NCBI RefSeq assembly: GCF_000313755.1
Contig: NZ_AMZB01000117.1
Coordinates: 1 to 64,000 of the forward strand
Reading direction: 5' to 3'
DNA: 64,000 nucleotides
Source: Pseudomonas nitroreducens TX1
GTDB lineage: Bacteria > Pseudomonadota > Gammaproteobacteria > Pseudomonadales > Pseudomonadaceae
Shown: piece by piece, positions 1-9,048 of the stretch
Position numbering within the stretch: position 1 is the first letter of the stretch
How the letters are laid out: every line of letters begins with the position of its first letter
Position numbers and translations under genes: made by a program
The notes under the pieces: generated by a model
Told to the model about the DNA's origin: nothing
What the model saw: only the letters and a program-made list of their open reading frames with translations
Database searches by the model: none

Positions 1-1047
1 GATACGCTCGACGAAGCGGTTGAAGGCGTTGGCCAGCACACCGAACTCATCATTGCTGGCAACCTTAAGGCGCTTGGTCAGATCGCCCTCGCCCTGGGCG
101 ATGTCCTGCATGGCGCGGCCCATGTCGGTCAGCGGCGCCATCAGCACGCGGATCAGCATGCCCAGCAGGAGCAGGATGGCGACGATGGCGATGACAGTGG
201 CGATGATAGCGGTATTGCGGAAGTCGCTGAGCATCGCGTAGGCGGAGTCCTTGTTGAGCACCAGCGCGACGTACCAGGTCACGCCCGGCAGGCCCTTCAC
301 CGGGGTCATGGAGACCAGCTGGTCTTCGCCGTTGATGCTGACTTCCTGCACGCCCGGCTGCACCTTCGGCGCGCCTTGCTGGTAGACCTCGCCGAGACTC
401 TTGAAGATCAGGCTGCTGTCCGGGTGCAGGAGAATCTTGCCGGCGTCGCTGACCAGGAAGGCATAGCCGTCGCCGTCGAACTTCAGCGAGTTGATGATCG
501 CTGTGATGGTTTCCAGCTTCATGTCGCCGGCGGCCACACCGACCAACTGACCGTTGCGCATGACCGGCATGGACATGGCGAGGATCTGCTCGTTGGTGCC
601 GGCGTCAAGGAAGGGCTCGGTGACGATCAGCCGGCCTGCGGCCACGGCGTCCTTGTACCAGCCACGGCTGCGCGGATCATAGCCATCGGGCATCGGCGCG
701 TAGGGGCGCATGGTGAACACGCCGCTGGCGGCTTCGCCCAGGTAGACCGATTCGAAGTTCTTCTGGAACACCTGTTGCTCCAGCACATGCTGGATGCGCT
801 CGGGTGTCGGCTCGCCATCGGCCAGTTGCGCAGCTTCTGCTTCCACCAGCTGGATGCGACCTTCCAGCCAGCTCTGGATGTTGCTGGCAGTCAGCGTGCC
901 GACCTCGGAAAGATAGGATTCGGTGTCGGAGTGGATCGCCTGGCGCTGGCGCAGATCGTTGAAGAAGATGAAACAGGCGAAGGCAAAGGTGACCACGAGA
1001 GAGGCCGCCAGGAGAATCTTCCTGGAGAAGGACAGCGAACGAAGCAT
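1..1047 (-). CDS. Methyl-accepting chemotaxis protein with dCache sensor (partial, 3' end outside window)
   Basis: Only the N-terminal 349 codons are in the window; the gene runs off the left edge. The reading starts MLRSLSFSRK, has a membrane helix at about residues 9-30, a periplasmic region of about 245 residues, a second helix at about 278-297 and the beginning of a HAMP linker. The periplasmic part contains DGYDPRSRGWYKDA, the Y-R-W-Y signature of amino-acid-binding dCache domains. In P. aeruginosa the amino-acid chemoreceptors pctC/pctA/pctB sit beside the tad locus, so a Pct-type amino-acid receptor that signals through CheW/CheA is likely. The ligand and the signalling domain itself cannot be checked here. 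Confidence 0.88.
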   Translation of the reverse strand, partial: MLRSLSFSRKILLAASLVVTFAFACFIFFNDLRQRQAIHSDTESYLSEVGTLTASNIQSWLEGRIQLVEAEAAQLADGEPTPERIQHVLEQQVFQKNFESVYLGEAASGVFTMRPYAPMPDGYDPRSRGWYKDAVAAGRLIVTEPFLDAGTNEQILAMSMPVMRNGQLVGVAAGDMKLETITAIINSLKFDGDGYAFLVSDAGKILLHPDSSLIFKSLGEVYQQGAPKVQPGVQEVSINGEDQLVSMTPVKGLPGVTWYVALVLNKDSAYAMLSDFRNTAIIATVIAIVAILLLLGMLIRVLMAPLTDMGRAMQDIAQGEGDLTKRLKVASNDEFGVLANAFNRFVERI

Positions 1048-1143
1048 CGGTAAAGCATCCTGCTGTGAAACGGGGTTGAGCAGGATGTATCGGCCGGGGT
1101 CATGGGAACTTGAGGGAGATATTTTCCACAAGCAATGAGAGGG

Positions 1144-1169
1144 AACTCCCGTGCGGCGGCACGGGAGTT
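1144..1169 (-). terminator. Hairpin downstream of the Flp pilin gene
   Basis: Perfect 11-bp inverted repeat (AACTCCCGTGC / GCACGGGAGTT) with a 4-nt loop, 26 bp after the pilin stop. The T-run on the minus strand is short and interrupted, so it may act as a weak intrinsic terminator or an mRNA 3'-end stabiliser. Confidence 0.6.
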
Positions 1170-1194
1170 TCTGAATTCAAGGAAGTACCAGGAA

Positions 1195-1404
1195 TTAGCT
1201 GACGGCTTTCTTAACTTCGTCCTGAATGTTTTCCATGATCGTTCCGAGGTCGCCGCCAATAATGCTTGCGCCGCCGATAACCACTACCGAAATCAATCCG
1301 GCAATTACCGCATATTCGATTGCTGTTGCACCTTCCTGGTCGGCCGCGAATGCCTTGGCCTTGCAGTACAGCTTCAGGGTCAGGTTTTTTAAGGTCAGGT
1401 CCAT
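1195..1404 (-). CDS. flp: Type IVb pilin Flp
   Basis: A 69-residue prepilin, the major subunit of the Flp/Tad pilus, which polymerises at the inner membrane and mediates attachment and aggregation. A basic leader is followed by a GATAIEY processing site: cleavage is expected after Gly25, placing Glu at position 4 and Tyr at position 5 of the mature protein. The hydrophobic stretch AVIAGLISVVVIGGA drives subunit packing. I chose ATG at 1404 over the GTG one codon upstream because GGAG lies 8 bases before it. The gene is divergent from the rcpC assembly operon across about 365 bp, followed by a hairpin, and is probably transcribed alone under PprB control as in P. aeruginosa. Confidence 0.93.
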   Translation of the reverse strand: MDLTLKNLTLKLYCKAKAFAADQEGATAIEYAVIAGLISVVVIGGASIIGGDLGTIMENIQDEVKKAVS

Positions 1405-1769
1405 CACGGGTGCTCCCTCGAAATACCACCGGGGCGGCGCCCCGACTTCATCGTCAGGCTAGGCGTCGTATGGCTGAATGCAATTGTTCAAATAGCATTA
1501 ATACCAAGGTTATAGTCGGCTCGGTATATAAATAATTGCAGGTCGGAAATTTAACGGCCGCGGTTGACGCTATTAACACAGCTACTAGATTCAGCCTTGT
1601 AACAAGCAGAGTCTGGTTATGAGGAATGATTCTTACCGAACTTCCTCGTCTGGCCGAAACAACAATAAAGGTCTGAAGGAAACAGATCGGCAATGCCGGT
1701 CCTGGAACTTCTCACGACAAGGCCGTGGACCCTTGGTCCGCATTCCCGACATCGCCCAAGGAAGTGGTC
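1405..1769. promoter_or_regulatory. Divergent flp / rcpC control region
   Basis: 365 bp without a convincing gene. It is clearly more AT-rich than its surroundings between about 1480 and 1620 (for example TATATAAATAATTG near 1525). It must carry the promoters of the pilin gene and of the rcpC-tadG operon, and in P. aeruginosa the equivalent region is a PprB target. I could not define a PprB box by eye. Confidence 0.55.
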
Positions 1770-2690
1770 ATGAATAGCAAGGTGCTGATGGTATTCGCCG
1801 GGCTGTTGCTGGTGTGCGCCGGTGTGGTGGGGTATCTCGGACTCAAGGTCGGCAAGCCGGCCGCGCCGGTTGACGGCGTGGTGCAGGAGGTGGCACCGGC
1901 AGCAATGGCCGAGGCCGATAAGCTGCAACGCACCGCTGTGGTGGTGGCCGCCCGCGATCTGCCGGCCCTGAAGGTGATTGGCAAGGACGATGTCAGCGTG
2001 GAGATGCTGCGTACAGCCCCCGCTGGCAGCTATCCCAAGCCCGAGGCGTTGATCGGCCAGCGTGTCTGGATCGCCGTGCCGGCGGGCAATATCCTCACTT
2101 CCGCCGTGACCGAGCCGGGCGGCCCGCTGGCCCGAACCATCCGGCCGGACGAGCGCGCTATGGCGATTGCCGTGGACGAGGTGATCGGTGGCGGCGGTTT
2201 CGTGCTCCCCGGCGACTACGTCGACGTCATGCTCTTTGTCCAGGACCAGCAGAGCACCGAACGTAGCCTCAGCGCCCAGGTGGTGCTGCCGGGTGTGCGG
2301 GTGCTGACCTACGGTGAGCAGATCGCCGTTGCCACCGACGGCCAGGCACGCACTGCCGGTGACCCCAAGGACAAGACACCCAAACCGCCGCGCACTGCCG
2401 TGCTGGCGGTACCCGCCGAAGCCGCCTCGCGCCTGATGCTGGCCAGCCAGGCCGGCTCACTGCGCCTTGCCGTACGCAGCAAGGACGAGAACCTTTACGA
2501 GAAGGAGCAGCAGGGTCGCTATATCCAGGCCTCGCTCGGTGGCGCTTCCAGCCAGCCGATCACCCTCGAGCAACTTATTGGCAAGCCGCGTCAGGCCCAG
2601 GCGCCCGCCGTGCGACAGGTCTCCGCCCCGCAGGTCGACGCTGGCGTGGTGGTCTACCGCGGCACCACCGTTTCCCGTGAAGCACATTGA
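1770..2690 (+). CDS. rcpC: Flp pilus assembly protein RcpC/CpaB
   Basis: A 306-residue RcpC/CpaB family protein, anchored by an N-terminal helix (residues about 3-22) and exposed to the periplasm, where it is thought to work with the secretin. A SAF-type domain follows (RTAVVVAARDLPALKVI onwards, about residues 53-120), then the RcpC region with DERAMAIAVDEV and FVLPGDYVDVMLF. The ATG at 1770 is preceded by AAGGAAG at good spacing; an in-frame ATG 45 bp upstream lacks such a site. It is the first gene of the assembly operon, 15 bp before rcpA. Confidence 0.93.
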   Translation: MNSKVLMVFAGLLLVCAGVVGYLGLKVGKPAAPVDGVVQEVAPAAMAEADKLQRTAVVVAARDLPALKVIGKDDVSVEMLRTAPAGSYPKPEALIGQRVWIAVPAGNILTSAVTEPGGPLARTIRPDERAMAIAVDEVIGGGGFVLPGDYVDVMLFVQDQQSTERSLSAQVVLPGVRVLTYGEQIAVATDGQARTAGDPKDKTPKPPRTAVLAVPAEAASRLMLASQAGSLRLAVRSKDENLYEKEQQGRYIQASLGGASSQPITLEQLIGKPRQAQAPAVRQVSAPQVDAGVVVYRGTTVSREAH

Positions 2691-2705
2691 GCAAGGAGTG
2701 CATCG

Positions 2706-3938
2706 ATGTCCAAGCGCTTCATCCTTCCCCTGGTCGCCTTGCTGGCCTGCGCCGTCCACTCCACGGCGCAGGCCGTGCCGAGCGCCTGCGCCGGCTTCGC
2801 TGATCAGCAACTGAACCTCGATGTCGAGCAGGGCGCCCAACGCGACCAGCAGCTGCCCGTGCCGATCAAGCGCCTGGCCATCGGCGACCCGAACATCGCC
2901 GACGTGCAGGTGCTGGACAAGCGCGACTTCCTTGTCACGGGCAAGGCCGAAGGATTGACCAGCCTGCTGATCTGGACCGCCTGCAGCGATCAGCCGATGC
3001 GTACCGTGGTGCGCGTGGGCGCACGGGCGGTGGGCGATGTCGGCGGAATCACCGGTGTCGGCGCTGGCAGCCTGCCCAATCAGGTGCAGACCGATATCCG
3101 CTTCGTCGAAGTCAGCCGTAGCAAGCTCAAGCAGGCCAGTACATCGCTGGTGCGACGGGGTTCCAATACCTTCGTGCTGGGCTCGCCGGGCAGCCTGGGT
3201 AACCTGAGCGTCGATCCCGTCGGCAATCTGGATGGCACCTTCGGCAACTCCAACGGCGGCTTCAACATCATCTGGGGCGGCGGCAGCAGCAAGTGGCTGG
3301 GCTTCATCAACGCCCTGGAAGGCAGTGGGTTCGCATACACCCTGGCGCGCCCCAGTCTGGTGGCCACCAGTGGGCAGACGGCATCGTTCCTGGCCGGTGG
3401 CGAGTTCCCGATTCCGGTTCCCAATGGCGACAAAGACACCATCACCATCGAGTACAAGGAGTTCGGCGTGCGCCTGACCCTGACCCCGACCGTGATGAAT
3501 GACAAGCGCATCGCCCTGAAGGTCGCCCCGGAAGTCAGTGAGCTGGACTTCTCCAGCGGCATTCGTACCAACGACATCGCCGTGCCGGCGCTGACCGTGC
3601 GGCGCACCGACACCAGCGTGATGCTGGCCGACGGCGAGAGCTTCGTGATCAGCGGGCTGATCAGCAGCAGCACCATCAGCAACATCGACAAGTTCCCTTT
3701 CCTGGGCAGCATCCCGGTGATCGGCGCGCTGTTCCGCTCCTCGAACCTGGACAAGGATGACCGCGAACTGCTGATGATCGTTACCCCGCACCTGGTGCAA
3801 CCGCTGGCCGTCAATGCCGCGCTGCCGAAGCTGCCTGGCGAAGGGCTGCGCGACTACGACCCTGGTTTTGGCGAGTTCTATTTCCTCGAGGACGGCCGTT
3901 TCGACAAGCGCAAGGCCAGCAGCGGGATGTCGCGCTGA
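2706..3938 (+). CDS. rcpA: Flp pilus outer-membrane secretin RcpA/CpaC
   Basis: A 410-residue secretin that forms the outer-membrane channel for the Flp pilus. It has a signal peptide ending near ALLACAVHSTAQA, a BON-like periplasmic domain (KRLAIGDPNIADVQVLDKRDFLVTGKA, about residues 58-85), and a C-terminal secretin domain containing LAGGEFPIPVPN and VPALTVRRTDTSVMLADGESF, ending in the KFPFLGSIPVIGALF and ELLMIVTPHLV signatures. The start has AAGGAG upstream. The stop overlaps by one base with an ATG (3938) that would open an N-terminally extended tadZ. Confidence 0.95.
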   Translation: MSKRFILPLVALLACAVHSTAQAVPSACAGFADQQLNLDVEQGAQRDQQLPVPIKRLAIGDPNIADVQVLDKRDFLVTGKAEGLTSLLIWTACSDQPMRTVVRVGARAVGDVGGITGVGAGSLPNQVQTDIRFVEVSRSKLKQASTSLVRRGSNTFVLGSPGSLGNLSVDPVGNLDGTFGNSNGGFNIIWGGGSSKWLGFINALEGSGFAYTLARPSLVATSGQTASFLAGGEFPIPVPNGDKDTITIEYKEFGVRLTLTPTVMNDKRIALKVAPEVSELDFSSGIRTNDIAVPALTVRRTDTSVMLADGESFVISGLISSSTISNIDKFPFLGSIPVIGALFRSSNLDKDDRELLMIVTPHLVQPLAVNAALPKLPGEGLRDYDPGFGEFYFLEDGRFDKRKASSGMSR

Positions 3939-4003
3939 TGGATACCTACGAAGCGCTGACCCGCCAGAGAGCGGGAGGCAAGGCAAAGCAAGGGAGCACG
4001 GGC

Positions 4004-5188
4004 ATGAGTCAGACTTTCGTGGCGCTGGTCCAGCATGCCGGTGAGCAGGAGTGGCTGCAGAGCAGCCTGGCCGGCTGCGGGCAGGTGGTCCTGGCCAACA
4101 GCGGGACCCTGGAGGAACTGCTGTCGCTGCTGGACGTCACCGGCGCTACGGTGCTGTTCACCAGCCTGAACAAGGCCAACCTGGTCTCCCAGGGCTCGCT
4201 CATCGAGGGGCTGGTTTCCGCGCGGCCGCTGCTTTCGGTCGTCGCCGTCGGCGATGGTCTGGACAATCAGCTGGTACTGGCTGCCATGCGCGCTGGCGCG
4301 CGGGACTTCGTCACCTACGGCGCTCGCGCCAGTGAGCTGAGCGGGTTGGTACGACGCCTCGGCGGTCGCCTGCCCACGGTACCGGTGAGCGCCACCCAGC
4401 AGGGCGAGCTGATCAGCCTGATCAGTGCGCGACCCGATGCCGACGGCGCTTTCGTCGCCCTGCACCTGGCGCTGGCGCTGCAACGCCAGCCGGAGCACCG
4501 CGTGCTGCTGGTGGATATCGGCCAGCCCACCGGTGAAGCGCTTGCCATTCTCGGCATGGACCCGGCCTTCACCTTCGCCGATGCGCTGCGCAACCTGCGC
4601 CGGTTGGACCAGACCCTGATCGACAGCGCCTTCACCCGCCACGAATCCGGCTTGCGCGTGCTCAGCCTGTCGGACGAGCCAGGCGTGCTGGAACGCATCA
4701 CCACCGCCGAGCTGTATCTGTTGCTGGGCAACCTGCGCAGCGCCTTCACGCATATCCTGATCAACCTTACCGGCATCGCCGAGGGTGAGCTCAGCGGCCA
4801 ATTGCTGATGCAGGCCAGCCGCGTGCTTTGGCTGGTGGATCAGAGCGTGCCGTCCTGCAAGAAGGGGCTGGAACGTCTGCGCCGCCTGCGCGAGCGCACT
4901 CCCTCGCTGCCGCGCATCGAACTGCTGATCGAGCGCTACTGGGCCTCGGTGCCACCGGATGCCCCGGCGCTGGGCAAGATGTTCGGCCTGGAACTCTTCG
5001 GCGTATTGCCGGCCTCGCCCGAAGCACGGCTGCGCGCCAAGAACGTCGGCCAGAGCCTCTTTGACCTCGCCCCGCGCGACCCCCTGACGCTGAAGCTGCG
5101 TGACCTGGCCGAGGCGCTGGGGGCGGGCGTGGCCGAAAAACGCGGGCTGTTCGGCTGGATCGGCCGGGCGAAGGCCGCTCGTTCATGA
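4004..5188 (+). CDS. tadZ: Flp pilus localisation ATPase-like protein TadZ/CpaE
   Basis: A 394-residue TadZ/CpaE protein (MinD/ParA superfamily), expected to place the Tad machine at the pole. The N-terminal ~110 residues resemble an atypical receiver domain (LLSVVAVGDGLDNQLVLAAMRAGARDFV). The following MinD-like part has LVDIGQPTGEALAILGMD, but at the expected P-loop it reads SARPDADGAFVALHLA, without the deviant Walker A glycines and lysine. Start chosen at 4004 because of AGGGAG upstream; an in-frame ATG at 3938 overlapping the rcpA stop would add 22 residues. Overlaps tadA by 4 bp. Confidence 0.9.
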   Translation: MSQTFVALVQHAGEQEWLQSSLAGCGQVVLANSGTLEELLSLLDVTGATVLFTSLNKANLVSQGSLIEGLVSARPLLSVVAVGDGLDNQLVLAAMRAGARDFVTYGARASELSGLVRRLGGRLPTVPVSATQQGELISLISARPDADGAFVALHLALALQRQPEHRVLLVDIGQPTGEALAILGMDPAFTFADALRNLRRLDQTLIDSAFTRHESGLRVLSLSDEPGVLERITTAELYLLLGNLRSAFTHILINLTGIAEGELSGQLLMQASRVLWLVDQSVPSCKKGLERLRRLRERTPSLPRIELLIERYWASVPPDAPALGKMFGLELFGVLPASPEARLRAKNVGQSLFDLAPRDPLTLKLRDLAEALGAGVAEKRGLFGWIGRAKAARS

Positions 5189-6432
5189 GCCAGTACTATG
5201 GCGGCGGTCACGGCCGTCACGACCAGGACCTGCAGACGCTGAAGATGCGCCTGCACCGCTACATCATCGACGAGATCGACGAAGACGGCATGAACCTGCT
5301 GGAGGGCGCGCGGCCGGCGGTGGCGCAGTACGTCTCCGAGAAGGTCTGCGAATACGCTTCGCGCCGCCAGCTGGCGATCTCCCGCTACGAACTGGACCGC
5401 CTCGCCGAAGAGGTGGTGGATGAGCTGACCGGCTTCGGTCCGCTGGAAATTCTCCTGCGCGACCCGGGTATCTCGGAAATTCTGGTCAATGGACCGGACC
5501 GGGTGTTCATCGAGCACGAAGGCCGGCTGTACCAGAGCGACCTGCGCTTCATCGACGACCACCATGTGCAGCGGGTGATCCAGCGCATCCTCGCGCCCCT
5601 GGGCCGGCGCCTGGACGAGTCCAGCCCGATGGTGGACGCGCGCCTTCCCGACGGCAGCCGGGTCAATGCGATCATCCCGCCGGTAGCGCTGGACGGTCCC
5701 TGCCTGTCGATCCGCAAATTCAGCAAGGAGCTGCTCAAGAGCGCCGACCTGCTCGGCTACCAGAGCGTCGACGAAGCCATGCTGGCGTTCCTTCGCCAGG
5801 CGGTGGCGAGCCGCTGCAACATCCTCATCAGCGGCGGCACCGGCACCGGCAAGACCACCTTGCTCAACGTCATGAGCAGCTTCATCGACGAGCGCGAGCG
5901 CATCGTCACCATCGAAGACACCGCCGAGCTGCAGTTGGGTCATGACCATGTGGTGCGGCTGGAAACGCGCCCGCCGAATGCCGAGGGCTTCGGCGAAGTC
6001 ACCGCCCGCGACCTGATCCGCAACGCCCTGCGGATGCGCCCGGACCGCATCATCCTCGGCGAGATCCGCGGCGTCGAAGTGCTCGACGTATTGCAGGCGA
6101 TGAACACCGGCCACGATGGCTCGATGAGCACCGTGCACGCCAACTCGGCAATGGATTCGCTGCTGCGCCTGGAGATGCTGGTGGGGCTCACCGGCCAGCG
6201 CGTACCGGAGCAGACCCTGCGGCAGATGCTCTGCTCGGCGCTGGACATCATCGTGCAGATCACCCGCCTGTCCAATGGCCGCCGCTGCGTCAGCGAGATC
6301 CTCGAGGTGCTGGAAGTGCGTGACGGTGTCTACGTCACCAACTCGCTGTTCAGCCTCGACCGGCGCGGCACCGGGCAATTTGTCCGCACTGCGCAGCCGA
6401 GCGGGCTGAAGTTCCGTCAGGTGCTGATGTGA
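5185..6432 (+). CDS. tadA: Flp pilus assembly ATPase TadA/CpaF
   Basis: A 415-residue secretion ATPase of the GspE/PilB superfamily (CpaF branch) that powers Flp polymerisation from the cytoplasmic face. It shows an N-terminal helical domain, then GFGPLEILLRDPGISEILVNGPD, a Walker A GGTGTGKTT at about residues 217-225, an Asp box around EDTAELQLG, the Walker B region RMRPDRIILGEIRG, and the His box GHDGSMSTVHANS. Length is normal for the family. Its ATG overlaps the tadZ stop and its end overlaps tadB, so translation is coupled. Confidence 0.96.
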   Translation: MSQYYGGGHGRHDQDLQTLKMRLHRYIIDEIDEDGMNLLEGARPAVAQYVSEKVCEYASRRQLAISRYELDRLAEEVVDELTGFGPLEILLRDPGISEILVNGPDRVFIEHEGRLYQSDLRFIDDHHVQRVIQRILAPLGRRLDESSPMVDARLPDGSRVNAIIPPVALDGPCLSIRKFSKELLKSADLLGYQSVDEAMLAFLRQAVASRCNILISGGTGTGKTTLLNVMSSFIDERERIVTIEDTAELQLGHDHVVRLETRPPNAEGFGEVTARDLIRNALRMRPDRIILGEIRGVEVLDVLQAMNTGHDGSMSTVHANSAMDSLLRLEMLVGLTGQRVPEQTLRQMLCSALDIIVQITRLSNGRRCVSEILEVLEVRDGVYVTNSLFSLDRRGTGQFVRTAQPSGLKFRQVLM

Positions 6433-7316
6433 GCGGCGCCCTTTGGATGGTCGTGGCCAGCCTGGTGATGGCGACGCTGGGTGTGCTGCTGGCCGGCATG
6501 AGCTGGCGCACACGGCACCAGGAACTGGTGATGCGCCGCCTGAGCGGGGAAAGCGTGGCTGCCAGCGGCAGTCGCGGGCGTAGCAGCCATTGGCTGGCAC
6601 GGCGGATGCGCCGTGCGGGAATCGACGAAATGGGCCGTTGGGTGCTGGGGATGATCTTCGTCGCGCTCCTGCTGGGGCTGCTCGGGCAGCGCCTAATGGG
6701 GCCGCTGGGCGCGCTCTGCGGCGTAGGGCTGGGCGTGCTGGGCTTCCATGGGCTGCTCAACCTGCTGTACCGCCGCCGGCTGCAGAAGATGATCCGGCAG
6801 ATGCCCAATTTTCTCGACCAGGTGGTGCGCAGCCTGCACTCCGGGCGCACCCTGGGCGATGCCATCACCCAGGCGGTGAACGTCGCCGACGACCCGCTGC
6901 GGGAAATCTTCTCGCTGGTGAATAACCACGTCCTGCTGGGCATCAGCCTGCCCGAGGCGCTGCAGGAAGTGGCGGAACTCTACGATGTCGAGGAACTGCA
7001 TGTGCTCTCCCTCGGTGTGGCAGTGAACCACCGTTATGGCGGCAACACCACCGACCTGCTGGATAACATCATCAAGGTCATCCACGAGCGCGAGAAGCTC
7101 GGTCGCCAGTTACGCGCCATGACTGGCGAAACCCGCATGAGCGCCCTGGTATTGGCACTGCTGCCGGTGAGCCTGGGCGCCTACATCCTGTTCAGCAATC
7201 CGGGCTACCTGATGAACATGTGGCACGACCATGGCGGCCGCCTGATGCTGCTGACTTCCCTTGGATTGCAGATGCTGGGGTGCTACACGCTCTGGCGCAT
7301 GCTCAAGAGCATCTGA
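6429..7316 (+). CDS. tadB: Flp pilus inner-membrane platform protein TadB
   Basis: A 295-residue GspF-type membrane protein. N-terminal helices (about residues 4-24 and 72-110) precede the cytoplasmic T2SSF domain (LDQVVRSLHSGRTLGDAITQA through NHRYGGNTTDLLDNI, about 130-230), followed by C-terminal helices. With TadC it forms the inner-membrane platform driven by TadA. It starts 4 bp inside tadA and is followed by tadC after 10 bp. Confidence 0.94.
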   Translation: MSGALWMVVASLVMATLGVLLAGMSWRTRHQELVMRRLSGESVAASGSRGRSSHWLARRMRRAGIDEMGRWVLGMIFVALLLGLLGQRLMGPLGALCGVGLGVLGFHGLLNLLYRRRLQKMIRQMPNFLDQVVRSLHSGRTLGDAITQAVNVADDPLREIFSLVNNHVLLGISLPEALQEVAELYDVEELHVLSLGVAVNHRYGGNTTDLLDNIIKVIHEREKLGRQLRAMTGETRMSALVLALLPVSLGAYILFSNPGYLMNMWHDHGGRLMLLTSLGLQMLGCYTLWRMLKSI

Positions 7317-7326
7317 GGAGGCCGGC

Positions 7327-8235
7327 ATGCCCCTGATGTACGGATTGATGATGGTTATCCTGGCCCTGGCGGCGATCCTCCTGTGGCTTTCCCAGAGCCG
7401 CGCCGCCGGCCGCGAGCAGCGTCTGATCCAGCAGCGCCTGGGAGCGGACTCGTTGCCGCGCGGCGCCAGCCTGCGCATGGCACAAGCGTTCGACCGGATG
7501 AGCGACAGCGGCCTGGGCCGGCGGCTCCAGCTGCGTGACGAGGAAGTCCGGCTGCTGCTCAACCAGGCCGGTTGGTCGGGCAGCACGCCACGCCGGATCT
7601 ACCTGATGTCGATCGTCTTGGTACCCATGCTGTTCGTGACCATCGTGCTGGTGATCCTCGCCATGCCAGGTCACGCCCACACCTCGCCGTTGCTGCCGCT
7701 GTCCTTCGCCGCCGGGGTCGGCTTCCTGCTGCCAAAGCGCGTGCTGGCCCATTTCGCCGGCAAGCGCCGGCAGGCACTGGCTGACGAAGTGATCCTGTTC
7801 ATCCAGCTGATCCGCATCCTCTTCGATTCCGGCCTCACCGTGGAGCAGAGCCTGCGCGTGGTCTGCCGCGAAGGTCGAAGCATCGTGCCGGTGCTGGTGT
7901 ACGAACTCGACGGCGTGCTCGCCCATGCCGAAAGCGGGCTGGACCTGGCGGACGAGCTGGAGCTGCTGAGCAAGCGCCTGGGGGTGGTTGAACTGACCGA
8001 CTGCTGCAATGTATTGCGCCAGATGGTGCGCCAGGGGGGCAGTGCGCGCGGCTCCCTGATAACGCTCAAGGAACTCTTCGAAGACCGGCGCCTGACCGGC
8101 CTGCAGGAGAAAGTCAGCAAGATGTCGGCGAAGATGAGCCTGGTGATGATGACGCTGCTGTTCCCGGCGCTGCTGATCATCCTCGCCGGGCCCGGTTTTC
8201 TCGCGATCACCAAGGCCCTGGGGAGAATGGGATGA
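7327..8235 (+). CDS. tadC: Flp pilus inner-membrane platform protein TadC
   Basis: A 302-residue GspF-family partner of TadB. It has an N-terminal helix (about residues 3-21), two further helices near 100-145, the T2SSF domain (ILFIQLIRILFDSGLTVEQSL onward) and a C-terminal hydrophobic end (SLVMMTLLFPALLIILAGPGFL). The ATG at 7327 has GAGGAGGCC just upstream; an in-frame extension into tadB has no such support. The gene overlaps tadD by 4 bp. Confidence 0.94.
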   Translation: MPLMYGLMMVILALAAILLWLSQSRAAGREQRLIQQRLGADSLPRGASLRMAQAFDRMSDSGLGRRLQLRDEEVRLLLNQAGWSGSTPRRIYLMSIVLVPMLFVTIVLVILAMPGHAHTSPLLPLSFAAGVGFLLPKRVLAHFAGKRRQALADEVILFIQLIRILFDSGLTVEQSLRVVCREGRSIVPVLVYELDGVLAHAESGLDLADELELLSKRLGVVELTDCCNVLRQMVRQGGSARGSLITLKELFEDRRLTGLQEKVSKMSAKMSLVMMTLLFPALLIILAGPGFLAITKALGRMG

Positions 8236-9029
8236 GAAACGCTTGCATGATCGGCCTGCTCGGGCTGGCGCTCGGCGGCTGTGCCAACCTCGACACCCTC
8301 GGCGGGCCGAGCGTCGGGCAGAACTGCAACGAAAAGCTCGGCCAGTCGGTGGAGCTGCAACTCAACCTGGCCCGCGAGATGCTCGACAACGGTCGCGCCC
8401 ATGCGGCCCTGGCCAACCTGGAAACCCTGCCGCCCAACTCGCTGGAAGTGCGCGAAAGCAAGGCACTGGCCCTGCGGCGGATCGGCGATCCCAAGGCGCG
8501 GATCGTCTACGAAGGCCTGCTGGGCAGTTGCAAGGCCGCCGAAGCGCATCACGGCCTGGGGCAGATCGCCATGCGCGGCGGCAATACCGTGGAGGCGGAG
8601 CGCGAGCTGCGGGAGGCGGCGCGGCTGCAGCCCACCGACAGCGCCCTGCGCAACGACCTGGGCTACGTCCTGCTGCGGCGAGGCGAGCTGGAAAAGGCGC
8701 GCTTCGAGTTCATCACCGCCATGGAGCTGAACGAGCACGACAAGCTGCCGGCCACCAACCTGCTCAGCGTCATGCTCATCCAGGGCGAGAGCAGCGAGGC
8801 CAGCCGGCTGATCCAGAGTGTCGGGTTGTCCTCGGACCAGGTCCGCGCGGCCCAGGACCAGGCCCGGGACCTGCGTCCGGCCAGCCCGCCGATTCCGTCC
8901 AGCCCGCCGGCGGTCGAGGTGGAAAGCGTCAGCTATGTGGACGACCCGGTTGAGGACTCGCAGCCGGCGCTGGTGAATTCGACACCGGCAGTCGCGCGTG
9001 ACGCCAAGCTGCTGGTCAAGGCCCGCTGA
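8232..9029 (+). CDS. tadD: Flp pilus assembly lipoprotein TadD (TPR protein)
   Basis: A 265-residue lipoprotein: signal sequence with lipobox LGGC, Cys17 being the predicted acylated residue. The body consists of tetratricopeptide repeats (for example AEAHHGLGQIAMRGGNTVEA and DSALRNDLGYVLLRRGELEK). TadD-type lipoproteins are thought to help the secretin assemble in the outer membrane. The last 50 residues are Pro/Ser-rich and probably disordered. Translationally coupled to tadC. Confidence 0.92.
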   Translation: MRNACMIGLLGLALGGCANLDTLGGPSVGQNCNEKLGQSVELQLNLAREMLDNGRAHAALANLETLPPNSLEVRESKALALRRIGDPKARIVYEGLLGSCKAAEAHHGLGQIAMRGGNTVEAERELREAARLQPTDSALRNDLGYVLLRRGELEKARFEFITAMELNEHDKLPATNLLSVMLIQGESSEASRLIQSVGLSSDQVRAAQDQARDLRPASPPIPSSPPAVEVESVSYVDDPVEDSQPALVNSTPAVARDAKLLVKAR

Positions 9030-9048
9030 GATGGGCAGGGAGGGAAGC

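Noticed and set aside
3938-4003. Upstream start for tadZ overlapping the rcpA stop
   Set aside because: Possible through coupling, but the 22 added residues look unlike the family and the ATG at 4004 has the better ribosome site.
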